40,654 nucleotides of DNA. It comes from Pelagibacterium lacus (GTDB lineage Bacteria > Pseudomonadota > Alphaproteobacteria > Rhizobiales > Devosiaceae). Positions 33,695 through 40,654 of this stretch are shown here, piece after piece. Within the stretch, counting starts at the first letter, position 1. Every line of letters starts with the position of its first letter. The notes beneath the pieces were generated by a model that saw nothing but the letters and a program-made list of their open reading frames with translations, was not told where the DNA came from and searched no databases. The DNA is taken from the NCBI RefSeq assembly GCF_003345525.1, contig NZ_QQNH01000026.1, forward strand, positions 1 through 40,654. The letters run 5' to 3'. Made by a program: the position numbers and the translations under genes.

Positions 33695-35333
33695 GGGCCA
33701 GCGTCAAGGCGGCGGGGTCGAACCCCGCGCCGCATTCGATGATGGCGAAGCCATTGGCCTTGAGCGCCAGCCCGCCATCCCCCAATTCGGCCCCGGTCGA
33801 AACCGCTGCGACGGTCGCCAGGGGCGGCAGGCCGTCGACGGCGAGGCCGCGGGGCAAGGCCGAGAGGTTGAACACGCACACCAGCGCCGTCTGGCCGCTA
33901 TGGCGGGCAAAGGCGAGGATCGGCCGCTCGACGTCATAAAAGACGATCTCGCCGCCAACCAGCGCGGGGACCTCCCGCCGATAGGCGAGGATGGCGCGAT
34001 AATAGTTGAGAATGGAATCCGGGTCGGCGTCGAGCGCCGCCACATTGCGCTTGCGCTGCGGTGCCTTGACCGGCAGCCAGGGCTTTACGTCGGAGAACCC
34101 TCCATGCTCGTCGCCGGTCCATGGCATGGGCGTGCGGCACCCGTCGCGGCCCTTGTTTTCGGGCCAGAAGCGCAGGCCGGGCGGATCGGTCAATTCGCCA
34201 TAGTCGAGCTCGGTCTCGGGCAGGCCCAGTTCCTCCCCCTGATAGAGGCAGACCGAGCCCTTGAAGGTCGATTGCATGGCAATCGCCAAACGCGCCAGGG
34301 CATCGGGATTGGCGGCATGGGCCTCCCAGCGGGTCACATGGCGGTTGACGTCGTGATTGGAAAAGCTCCAGCACGGCCAGCCATCGGGCGCGCCGCTGAA
34401 AAAGCCCTCGATGCGCGAGCGGAAATGGCGCGGGGTGAATTCGGGGCCGAGCATGGAGAAGGAATAGCACATGTGCAGGCGATCCCCGCCGGCGGTATAT
34501 TCGGCCATGATCTCGATGGGGCGATGGGCCTCGCCCACTTCGCCCACCGTGGTCGTGCCGGGGAATTCGTCCATCAGCTGGCGCACCCGCTTGAGGAAAT
34601 CGATATTTTCCGGGCGGTTCTTGGAATAGGTGTGCAGCTGCATGCCATAGGGATCGACCTCGAGCGGGGTTTCCTTCTCCCGCGGCGCGGCCGGATTGTC
34701 GCGCAATTGCCGGTCGTGGAAATAGTAATTGACGGTATCGAAGCGGAAGCCGTCCACCCCGCGTTCCAGCCAGAAGCGCATGGCGTCGAGAACCGCATCC
34801 TGCACCTCGGGGTTATGGAAATTAAGGTCGGGCTGCTCGATGAGGAAATTGTGCAGATAGTATTGCCGCCTTGTGCCGTTCCACTCCCAGGCCGGGCCGC
34901 CGAACACAGAGGGCCAGTTGTTGGGCGGGGTGCCGTCCTCATTGGGCTCGGCCCACACATACCAGTCGGCGCGCGAATTGGTGCGCGAGGATCGCGATTC
35001 GATGAACCAGGGATGCCGGTCGGAGGTGTGGCTGACCACCTGGTCGATGATCACCTTGAGCCCCAGATCGTGGGCGCGTTCGATCAGCGCGTCGAAATCG
35101 GCCAGGGCGCCGAACAGGGGATCGATGTCGGTATAGTTGGAAACGTCATAACCCATGTCGGCCATGGGCGAGGTGAAGATCGGGGAGAGCCAGATGGCAT
35201 CGACGCCCAGCGAGGCGACGTGATCGAGCCGGCCCAGAATGCCGCGCAGATCGCCGACGCCATCGCCATTGCTGTCCTGAAAGGACCGGGGATAGATCTG
35301 ATAGATCACCCCGCCGCGCCACCAGTCACCCAT
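33681..35333 (-). CDS. Second GH13 alpha-glucosidase, AglA paralogue
   Basis: A 550-residue cytoplasmic GH13 enzyme similar along its length to the agl-operon enzyme: WWRGGVIYQIYPRSFQDSNGDG, GFRFDTVNYYFHD (nucleophile Asp), TTVGEVGEAH (acid Glu) and SFSNHDVNRH. The active-site residues are intact. The start MGDWWRGG has GGAGG six bases upstream. Unlike the first copy it is not in a sugar-uptake operon and no AglR operator is seen upstream; it stands 54 bases downstream of the AEC transporter gene on the same strand. A different alpha-glucoside preference or constitutive role is possible. Confidence 0.93.
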   Translation of the reverse strand: MGDWWRGGVIYQIYPRSFQDSNGDGVGDLRGILGRLDHVASLGVDAIWLSPIFTSPMADMGYDVSNYTDIDPLFGALADFDALIERAHDLGLKVIIDQVVSHTSDRHPWFIESRSSRTNSRADWYVWAEPNEDGTPPNNWPSVFGGPAWEWNGTRRQYYLHNFLIEQPDLNFHNPEVQDAVLDAMRFWLERGVDGFRFDTVNYYFHDRQLRDNPAAPREKETPLEVDPYGMQLHTYSKNRPENIDFLKRVRQLMDEFPGTTTVGEVGEAHRPIEIMAEYTAGGDRLHMCYSFSMLGPEFTPRHFRSRIEGFFSGAPDGWPCWSFSNHDVNRHVTRWEAHAANPDALARLAIAMQSTFKGSVCLYQGEELGLPETELDYGELTDPPGLRFWPENKGRDGCRTPMPWTGDEHGGFSDVKPWLPVKAPQRKRNVAALDADPDSILNYYRAILAYRREVPALVGGEIVFYDVERPILAFARHSGQTALVCVFNLSALPRGLAVDGLPPLATVAAVSTGAELGDGGLALKANGFAIIECGAGFDPAALTLALIEA

Positions 35334-35387
35334 GAAATCCTCCGTAAAAGCCTGTGATCGGCATCCTATAGTCAAACCCGGGCCGGT

Positions 35388-36323
35388 TCACGCCGCGAGC
35401 AGCAGCAGCCAGCCGGCAATGGTAAACAGCGACAGGACCGTCGAGATCAGGATGGTGTTGGCGGCGACATCGACGGCGCGATTGTAGAAGGTCGCGAAGA
35501 TATAGACGTTGATGCCGGCCGGCATGGCGGCGAGCAGCACGCCATAGCGCGCGATATGGGGGTCGACGCCGAAGACCGGCACCATCAGCACCCAGGCGAT
35601 GGCCGGGTGGACGATCAGCTGCATGGCCGAGGTCATCAGCGCCGGACCCCAGGTCTCCCCGAGCCGGTATTCGTTGAGCGCGCCGCCCAGCCCGAACAGG
35701 GCGACCGGCATCACGGTGCTGGCGAGCAGCAGCGTCACATCGTCGGCAATCCCGGACAGTTCCACATCGAAGAGATTGCCCACCAGCCCCAGCGCGATGC
35801 CGATCAGGATCGGGTTGGCCACGGTCTTGCGCAGGCCCTGCCAGAGGGCCGTGGCGAGCTTGCCGCCGTCGCGGCGCGCCAGTTCCATGAGGAACATGCC
35901 GAGGGTCATCACGATGGGGGCGTGCAGGCCGATGATGGAATAGACCACCGGCATGGCCTCCTCGCCATAGGCGCGCTGCATGACGGGAATGCCCACCAGC
36001 ACCGTATTGGTGAACGTCGCCGAAAACCCCACCGAAACCGCCTCGCCCGGCCGGCGCTTGAAGACGAAGGCTGCGGTGAGCGCGGCCAGCGCCAGGGCGC
36101 TGAGCGCACCGACATAGAATGGCGCGATGATGGCCGGGTTGAAGGCGCTGGAAAAATCCACGTCCAGCATGGCGCGGAACAGCAGGCACGGGGTCGCGAA
36201 CCCGTTCACATAGGCGATCAGCCCCCGCACCCCTTCCTGGGGATAAAGGCGCAGCCGGACGGCGAGATAGCCCAGCCCGATGAGCACGAAGACGGGCGCG
36301 ATGATATTGAGAACCGAGAGCAT
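35388..36323 (-). CDS. AEC family transporter (auxin efflux carrier-like permease)
   Basis: A 311-residue inner-membrane protein with about ten helices in two five-helix halves. Family marks are [17 protein letters not shown] at the start, [30 protein letters not shown] and [14 protein letters not shown]. Bacterial AEC members export or import small organic acids such as malate; the substrate is not predictable here. It is the first of two minus-strand genes with the alpha-glucosidase and diverges from glpK across 111 bases holding an inverted repeat. Confidence 0.9.
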   Translation of the reverse strand: MLSVLNIIAPVFVLIGLGYLAVRLRLYPQEGVRGLIAYVNGFATPCLLFRAMLDVDFSSAFNPAIIAPFYVGALSALALAALTAAFVFKRRPGEAVSVGFSATFTNTVLVGIPVMQRAYGEEAMPVVYSIIGLHAPIVMTLGMFLMELARRDGGKLATALWQGLRKTVANPILIGIALGLVGNLFDVELSGIADDVTLLLASTVMPVALFGLGGALNEYRLGETWGPALMTSAMQLIVHPAIAWVLMVPVFGVDPHIARYGVLLAAMPAGINVYIFATFYNRAVDVAANTILISTVLSLFTIAGWLLLLAA

Positions 36324-36366
36324 GGACGGGCTTCGCAGTCAGGCGGGAATGGCCAGCAGACACGTT

Positions 36367-36401
36367 CCCGCTCGCAAGGTCAATCTTTACCCGCGAGCGG
36401 G
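36367..36401. promoter_or_regulatory. Inverted repeat between the AEC gene and glpK
   Basis: Nine-base arms cccgctcgc (36367-36375) and gcgagcggg (36393-36401) are perfect complements with a 17-base spacer. The position, 34-68 bases before glpK and 44-78 before the AEC gene, suits an operator for a dimeric regulator of either gene. A structured mRNA leader is the alternative. Confidence 0.5.
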
Positions 36402-36434
36402 TTTCGGGCAAGTTCTGGAAAAGCGGAGAACAGC

Positions 36435-37952
36435 ATGGCCGACCACATTCTGGCGATCGATCAGGGCACCACATCGAGCCGTGCAATGATCTTTAATGCC
36501 GACCAGAAGGTGGCGGGACAGGGGCAAAAGGAGTTCGCGCAGCACTTTCCCAATAGCGGCTGGGTGGAGCACGCGCCCGAGGATATCTGGCAGTCGGTGG
36601 ACTGGGCGATAAGGCGCGCCCTGCGCGAGGCCGCGCTCCAGCCCGCCGACATCGCGGCCATCGGCATCACCAATCAGCGCGAGACGACGCTGGTCTGGGA
36701 CCGGGGGACCGGCGCGCCGATCCACAACGCCATCGTCTGGCAGGACCGGCGCACCGCACCGATCTGCGAGACGCTGCGGGCCGAAGGCAAGGAAGACCTC
36801 GTCACCGAACGCACCGGGCTGCTGCTCGACCCCTATTTTTCCGGCACCAAGCTCAAATGGCTGCTCGATACCGTCCCCGGCGCGCGCGAGAAAGCGGAAA
36901 GCGGCGCCCTGGCGTTCGGGACCGTGGACAGCTATCTCATCTGGCGGCTGACCGGCGGCAGGCGCCACGTCACCGACGCCACCAATGCCAGCCGGACGCT
37001 GATGTTCAACATCATCGAGAACGACTGGGACGACGACCTGCTGGCGCTGTTCGGCATACCGCGCACCCTGCTGCCGCAAGTGCTCGATTGCGATGGGGAT
37101 TTCGGGGTGACCGATGCCGGCGTTTTCGGGGCCGAGGTGCCCATTCTCGGGGTCGCCGGCGACCAGCATGCCGCCATGCTCGGCCAGGCCTGCTTTGCGC
37201 CGGGAATGCTGAAATCGACCTATGGCACCGGATGCTTTGCGGTGCTCAATACCGGCGACACTCCGGTGCGCTCGCACAATCGGCTGCTGACCACCATCGC
37301 CTACCGGCTGGGCGGGAAATCCACCTATGGGCTGGAGGGCTCGATCTTCATCGCCGGCGCCGGAGTGCAATGGCTGCGCGACGGGCTCAAGATCATCGGC
37401 AAGGCCTCGGATTCGGGGCGACTGGCCAGCGATGCCGATCCCAACCAGGCCGTCTATCTGGTTCCCGCCTTTGTCGGGTTGGGCGCGCCCTATTGGGACG
37501 CCGAGGCTCGGGGGGCCATTTTCGGGCTGACGCGCAATACCGGCCCGGAGGAATTCGCCCGTGCGGCGCTGGAAGCGGTGTGCTACCAGACCGCCGACCT
37601 GCTCGACGCCATGCGCGGCGACTGGCAGGGCGAGGCGGAGGCAACCGTCCTGCGGGTGGATGGGGGCATGGTCGCCTCGGACTACACCATGCAGTTCCTC
37701 GCCGACATTCTCGACGCGCCGGTCGACCGGCCGCAAATGCTCGAGACCACCGTGCTGGGGGCCGCATGGCTGGCCGGGCAGGCGGCCGGGCTGTGGCCGG
37801 GCCAGGAGCGGTTTGCCGCAAGCTGGGCGCGGGAACGCCAGTTCCGGCCCGAAATGGACGCCGGGACGCGCAACGCCAAGCTGGCCGGATGGCGCGACGC
37901 GGTGCGCCGTACCCTCACCGGCTATGCGGATGGCATTCAGGCCAGGTCGTAG
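36435..37952 (+). CDS. glpK: Glycerol kinase
   Basis: A 505-residue FGGY-family kinase that makes sn-glycerol 3-phosphate from glycerol and ATP. Conserved points are [15 protein letters not shown] (ATP site), NQRETT, WQDRRTA, the FGGY signature part [15 protein letters not shown], and [13 protein letters not shown] with the catalytic Asp. GGAG stands seven bases before the ATG. No glycerol facilitator or glycerol-3-phosphate dehydrogenase is adjacent, so it is an isolated copy. The final 16 bases overlap the convergent APH-like gene. Confidence 0.97.
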   Translation: MADHILAIDQGTTSSRAMIFNADQKVAGQGQKEFAQHFPNSGWVEHAPEDIWQSVDWAIRRALREAALQPADIAAIGITNQRETTLVWDRGTGAPIHNAIVWQDRRTAPICETLRAEGKEDLVTERTGLLLDPYFSGTKLKWLLDTVPGAREKAESGALAFGTVDSYLIWRLTGGRRHVTDATNASRTLMFNIIENDWDDDLLALFGIPRTLLPQVLDCDGDFGVTDAGVFGAEVPILGVAGDQHAAMLGQACFAPGMLKSTYGTGCFAVLNTGDTPVRSHNRLLTTIAYRLGGKSTYGLEGSIFIAGAGVQWLRDGLKIIGKASDSGRLASDADPNQAVYLVPAFVGLGAPYWDAEARGAIFGLTRNTGPEEFARAALEAVCYQTADLLDAMRGDWQGEAEATVLRVDGGMVASDYTMQFLADILDAPVDRPQMLETTVLGAAWLAGQAAGLWPGQERFAASWARERQFRPEMDAGTRNAKLAGWRDAVRRTLTGYADGIQARS

Positions 37953-38800
37953 ACGGCCAGCAGGTTGGGCAGCACCGCCAGGTGCCAGTTGATCGAATCG
38001 CCGCGCATGAGCGCCTGGCTGGCCGAATTGGCGGCATGGATCGCGGCGAAGGCCAGGATGCGCTTGCGCTTGTAGCCGAGCTTGGCCTCGTAGACATCGG
38101 CCATGGCATTGATGCGGCTGGGGTTGGCGGCGAGCTTCACCTTGCCCCAGGGATGCAGGAAGCTGGCCGCCATGTCATAGGCCGGGTCGCCGATCAGCCC
38201 GAGCGGCGAACGGGCCACCCAGCCGCGCTCGGTCAAGACGATGCGATCATGGTGCACGGCGCCATGGAGGGGGATTTCGGCCGAGGGCTTGTCCAGCGCG
38301 CCATAGGCGATCCCCACCGAGCGGGCATAGAGATCGCGCGCCGTATCGGGCCAGAGGCGTACATCGGCGGCGAAGAAATCGGCGAGATGGTCGCGTAGGC
38401 CGACCAGATTCTCCGGCGCGTCGGGGCGGTTCACATGCAGCATGCCGACCAGGTTGGCGATGGCGCCGGTGGCCTGATCGTCCTTGCCGTCCAGCGCCGG
38501 CTCGGACAGCAGCTTGCCATCGGCCCATTCGGTGAGGATGCAGTTCTCGGCGGTGCCGTAATGGCGCAGGGCCCCGTCGCCGCGATACCAGTCGAGGAGT
38601 TCGCCCTCGCGGGCCGCGCTTCTGCCGTTCGCCTTGTAAATGCGCAAGGCGGCCGGGGTGTTGTCGTCGCGGGTGACCCTGTAGGTCCACGCCGCGCCGG
38701 TTTCGGCCACGGGGGTGAGCTTGGTGAGGCTCCAGCGAATGGCAGCCTTGTTGAGAACGGTGTCGTGCGGAGCGGTACCGATCGGAACCCCCTCTTGCAA
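37937..38800 (-). CDS. APH(6)/streptomycin-kinase-like protein, catalytically degenerate
   Basis: A 287-residue protein of the aminoglycoside/hydroxyurea phosphotransferase family (PF04655-like). The fold is kept: [38 protein letters not shown] and [19 protein letters not shown]. The active site is not. Where active members have HGDLHHGNIL, this has [10 protein letters not shown], so the catalytic Asp is Ala181 and the metal-binding Asn is Arg186. The DPKG metal-binding Asp is Ser198 (ARSPLG). It should not phosphorylate streptomycin, and resistance is not predicted. The frame is otherwise intact, which argues against simple decay. The start is TTG without a clear ribosome site and is uncertain. 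Confidence 0.82.
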   Translation of the reverse strand: MQEGVPIGTAPHDTVLNKAAIRWSLTKLTPVAETGAAWTYRVTRDDNTPAALRIYKANGRSAAREGELLDWYRGDGALRHYGTAENCILTEWADGKLLSEPALDGKDDQATGAIANLVGMLHVNRPDAPENLVGLRDHLADFFAADVRLWPDTARDLYARSVGIAYGALDKPSAEIPLHGAVHHDRIVLTERGWVARSPLGLIGDPAYDMAASFLHPWGKVKLAANPSRINAMADVYEAKLGYKRKRILAFAAIHAANSASQALMRGDSINWHLAVLPNLLAVYDLA

Positions 38801-38886
38801 ACGGAGTCAGCCCGGACAGGAAGAATCAACTGATTCTCCCATAAGTTCCCATTCTAGCAAATTTCGGGCGAAAGGTCTGTCCTTCC

Positions 38887-39120
38887 TCAGCTTTCCAGCC
38901 ACGGCATCAGCCGAAGCCGGGCCGGGCCCTCAAGCGGCGTGGGGGCGACGGGCCGCACATGGTCATGGGGCAGATCGCCCAGCGAGGCTTCGAGTTCGCG
39001 CAGCCGGAACAGCGCCAGTTCGAACAGGTTGTCGACTTCCGGATCGTACCACACCTCGTTGGCGAGGATGGCGCGGGCCTGTTCGATCTGATCTTTTGCC
39101 AAGGTATAGGCAGAGGGCAT
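38887..39120 (-). CDS. Small acidic protein of unknown function
   Basis: A 77-residue protein (MPSAYTLAKDQIEQARAILA...) with GGGAG ten bases before the ATG. The first 55 residues look helical with a regular acidic pattern (EVDNLFELALFRLRELEASLGDL), and the tail is Pro-rich. I recognise no family. It stands alone between the APH-like gene and, divergently, the response regulator. The coding-like composition and ribosome site support it. Confidence 0.65.
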   Translation of the reverse strand: MPSAYTLAKDQIEQARAILANEVWYDPEVDNLFELALFRLRELEASLGDLPHDHVRPVAPTPLEGPARLRLMPWLES

Positions 39121-39338
39121 GTGTTCTGTCTCCCTGTCGGTTCGCCCCCATTGCGTAATGATCCTCGCCGAGTCGGACCATAGAACTGAACCCCTTGCAC
39201 ACAAGCGCACGCTTCCATGGTCAAGCCGATGAAAACGCCAAAGCCGGCATTCGATTAAAATTGCAGCGGCATTAACCCAAGGGCAAGGCCGGCCATGGCA
39301 CACTGGACGATCCCTCGTCTGGCCCCATGGAGTGGACA

Positions 39339-39716
39339 ATGGCTAGCGGACAGTTGACCGGCAAGCGCGTGCTTGTGGTCGAGGACGAATTGCTCATCGC
39401 GATGGACCTGGCGGATTCGCTCGCCGCTGCGGGCGCCGAGGTGGTCGGCCCCTGCCACTCGCTCGAGGACGCGAAATCGGCCGCCGCCGATGAGGGTATC
39501 GACGCGGCCATTCTCGATGTCGACCTGGGAGGCCGCGAAGTGTTCCCCGCCGCGGACATATTGGTGCGGCGCGGCATACCTTTCCTCTTTCATTCCGGCC
39601 GGCTGGACCGGGCGCAGCTCGACTCGGCCTTTTCGCGCGCGCCGATCTGCCCCAAGCCCATGGCGGCCGAGCAGCTTATCGAGACCGTGCGCTCCCTCGT
39701 CGCCGTGGCGGCCTGA
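39339..39716 (+). CDS. Single-domain response regulator
   Basis: A 125-residue receiver domain with no output domain. It has the acidic pair in VLVVEDELLIAMDLADSL, the phosphoacceptor Asp in AAILDVDLGG, Ser in FLFHSGRLD and Lys in ICPKPM. Such proteins relay phosphate or bind a partner; in Hyphomicrobiales this sequence type is often phosphorylated by HWE kinases (recalled). The ATG chosen has GGAG six bases upstream; an ATG four codons earlier lies over that site. No kinase gene is adjacent. A perfect palindromic terminator follows. Confidence 0.92.
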   Translation: MASGQLTGKRVLVVEDELLIAMDLADSLAAAGAEVVGPCHSLEDAKSAAADEGIDAAILDVDLGGREVFPAADILVRRGIPFLFHSGRLDRAQLDSAFSRAPICPKPMAAEQLIETVRSLVAVAA

Positions 39717-39742
39717 CCGCGCGCGGTCAGTCCTTTTTCTTC
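39713..39742 (+). terminator. Intrinsic terminator of the response regulator gene
   Basis: The perfect 18-bp palindrome ctgaccgcgcgcggtcag contains the regulator stop codon and is followed by tcctttttcttc. The T-run is at the same time the 3' end of the convergent DUF3008 coding sequence, so the element serves two functions. Confidence 0.8.
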
Positions 39743-39912
39743 TCGGGCAGGTTCTTGCGCTTGGTCGAAGCCATGTCCTCGAGTTCCTTTTCGGTCATCG
39801 AGTCCACCATCTGCTTTGACGCCCCCTTGAGGTTCTTTTTGGGGGTGTCGCCGCGCTTGGCCGAAAGAGCCGCGCCGGCGGCCTTCTGCTGAGCTTTGGA
39901 TCGGGCAGGCAT
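39727..39912 (-). CDS. DUF3008 family small basic protein
   Basis: A 61-residue lysine-rich protein that matches DUF3008 over its whole length: MPARSKAQQKAAGAALSAKR at the start, LKGASKQMVDSM, and EKELEDMASTKRKNLPEKK at the end. These proteins are common in Hyphomicrobiales and have no established function; the charge suggests nucleic-acid binding or a stress role (speculative). The start follows AGGGAGATAAGCGAAA. The 3' end overlaps the terminator of the convergent response regulator. Confidence 0.88.
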   Translation of the reverse strand: MPARSKAQQKAAGAALSAKRGDTPKKNLKGASKQMVDSMTEKELEDMASTKRKNLPEKKKD

Positions 39913-39960
39913 TTTCGCTTATCTCCCTGAGACGCGTGTGCGGGAGAAAACGAAGCCCCG

Positions 39961-39980
39961 GCCCGGCGGTTCCGCCGGGC
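39961..39980 (-). terminator. Possible terminator behind the MgtC-family gene
   Basis: A perfect 9-bp stem gcccggcgg/ccgccgggc with a two-base loop lies 18 bases beyond the MgtC stop codon. On the minus strand the first T-rich stretch (CGTTTTCTCC) comes about ten bases after the stem, so termination may be weak and read-through into the DUF3008 gene is possible. Confidence 0.4.
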
Positions 39981-39997
39981 GTTAACCGGCGACAGGG

Positions 39998-40510
39998 CTA
40001 TGCCTTATCGTCCGGCTTGTCGTCGTCGCCGAACAGGCGCTTTTCCAGGGGGCGCAGCAGGAGGGTGATGGCAAGGACGAAGACCGTCGCCATCACGGCG
40101 ATGGAAAAGAACCCGGCGCCCGAGGCGACCCCGATGGCGCCGGCCGCCCACATGCCCGCCCCCGTGGTCAGGCCTTTGACGTCGCCGGCCCGCGACCGGA
40201 AGATCGCGCCGGCCGCGAGAAAGGCGACACCGGCCGTCACCGCCTCGATCACCCGGAGCGGATCGAGGCGGGCCATGGTGGTGCCGCCCAGATCGATCAT
40301 TTCGTGATAAATCTCGAAGGTCATCACCGTGAAGGCGGCGGCCGCGACAGCGATCAGCATATGGGTGCGCAGCCCCGCCGCCTGCTGCTTGGCCTCGCGC
40401 TCGAAGCCGATCAGCGCCCCGAGCAGGGCGGCAACGCCCAAACGAATGGCCAGGACCGCGACCGATTCGTGGGTGGGATTGCCCCCCAGGGCCAACCAGT
40501 TTTCGAGCAT
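39998..40510 (-). CDS. MgtC/SapB family membrane protein
   Basis: A 170-residue inner-membrane protein with four to five helices. The MgtC signature is present: RLGVAALLGALIGFEREAKQQAAGLRTHMLIAVAAAAFTVM, then GVAFLAAGAIFR and TTGAGMWAAGAIGVASGAGF. MgtC proteins help survival at low magnesium and acid pH and restrain the F1Fo ATPase in some pathogens; most environmental copies are uncharacterised. The large C-terminal soluble domain of Salmonella MgtC is absent. The start MLENWLA follows GGGGGAC. No magnesium transporter gene or leader RNA is seen nearby. Confidence 0.9.
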   Translation of the reverse strand: MLENWLALGGNPTHESVAVLAIRLGVAALLGALIGFEREAKQQAAGLRTHMLIAVAAAAFTVMTFEIYHEMIDLGGTTMARLDPLRVIEAVTAGVAFLAAGAIFRSRAGDVKGLTTGAGMWAAGAIGVASGAGFFSIAVMATVFVLAITLLLRPLEKRLFGDDDKPDDKA

Positions 40511-40570
40511 GTCCGTCCCCCGTTTGCGCCTGCCCGGAGGAACGCGCAACACGGGCCGCGGTTCCGCGGG

Positions 40571-40654
40571 TCAGAACGGAAAGACGATTGGGATCATGAT
40601 CATGGCTGCGGTGAAGACGACGACGTTCATCACCGCGCCGATGCGGACGAAATC
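40571..40654 (-). CDS. C-terminal fragment of an SLC13/DASS-type transporter
   Basis: The last 27 residues of a protein that continues past the right edge: DFVRIGAVMNVVVFTAA then MIMIPIVFPF. The pattern of a short DFxRxG loop, one hydrophobic helix and a terminal P-F is typical of the C-terminus of sodium-coupled sulfate or dicarboxylate carriers (SLC13 family). Family assignment from so short a piece is tentative. It lies 60 bases upstream of the MgtC-family gene on the same strand. Confidence 0.6.
   Translation of the reverse strand, partial: DFVRIGAVMNVVVFTAAMIMIPIVFPF

Noticed and set aside
37937-38800. Streptomycin resistance gene
   Set aside because: The three residues needed for phosphate transfer are replaced, so resistance cannot be claimed from family membership.

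Overview
The window is high-GC DNA with very short intergenic gaps, and every gene family in it is at home in the Alphaproteobacteria. The Hyphomicrobiales are indicated by the hisS-hisZ-hisG operon with a short-form HisG, a CIRCE-controlled groESL pair, a Sinorhizobium-type agl alpha-glucoside system, a tRNA-His that lacks the G-1:C73 pair, and intergenic palindromic repeats of a kind common in that order. A Devosia-like organism fits best. This is inference from gene content; no 16S gene is present.

Left part (1-12.7 kb). A palindromic repeat is followed by a two-gene minus-strand operon (GT2-GtrA polyprenyl-phosphate glycosyltransferase plus GT39 membrane glycosyltransferase) and, divergently, groES-groEL with promoter and CIRCE operator. 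Then come a TSUP exporter, a DoxX protein, a second copy of the palindromic repeat, the overlapping hisS-hisZ-hisG operon, a small poorly understood transcription unit ending in a clear terminator, a large inverted repeat, tag (3-methyladenine glycosylase), a secreted L,D-transpeptidase and tRNA-His.

Middle (12.7-27 kb). A PAS-containing sensor-kinase homologue has lost its phosphoacceptor histidine and its ATP-binding motifs. Next is a complete alpha-glucoside uptake locus on the minus strand (aglE binding protein, aglF and aglG permeases, aglA alpha-glucosidase, aglK ATPase), with its LacI-type regulator aglR reading the opposite way between aglG and aglA. Three copies of a CCAAAACGTTTTGG-type operator lie upstream of aglE (two) and between aglA and aglR (one). 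An HxlR regulator then diverges from a 756-residue fusion of a luciferase-like flavin monooxygenase and a berberine-bridge-type FAD oxidase. A GH1 beta-glucosidase follows.

Right part (27-40.65 kb). Genes for Mrp, a TalC-type transaldolase and an aromatic/aspartate aminotransferase, then a brnTA toxin-antitoxin pair, rsmJ, an M20 amidohydrolase coupled to an AbrB-family membrane protein, a second GH13 alpha-glucosidase, an AEC transporter, glpK, a degenerate aminoglycoside-phosphotransferase-like protein, a small unknown protein, a single-domain response regulator, a DUF3008 protein, a MgtC-family protein and the last 27 residues of an SLC13-type transporter cut by the window edge.

The loci most worth a second look are the LLM-FAD oxidase fusion with its HxlR partner, the two degenerate enzymes (pseudo-histidine kinase and pseudo-APH), the tRNA-His/HisRS pair, the agl regulon operators, and the small transcription unit near 10.2-10.8 kb. 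No phage, insertion sequence or CRISPR array was seen.
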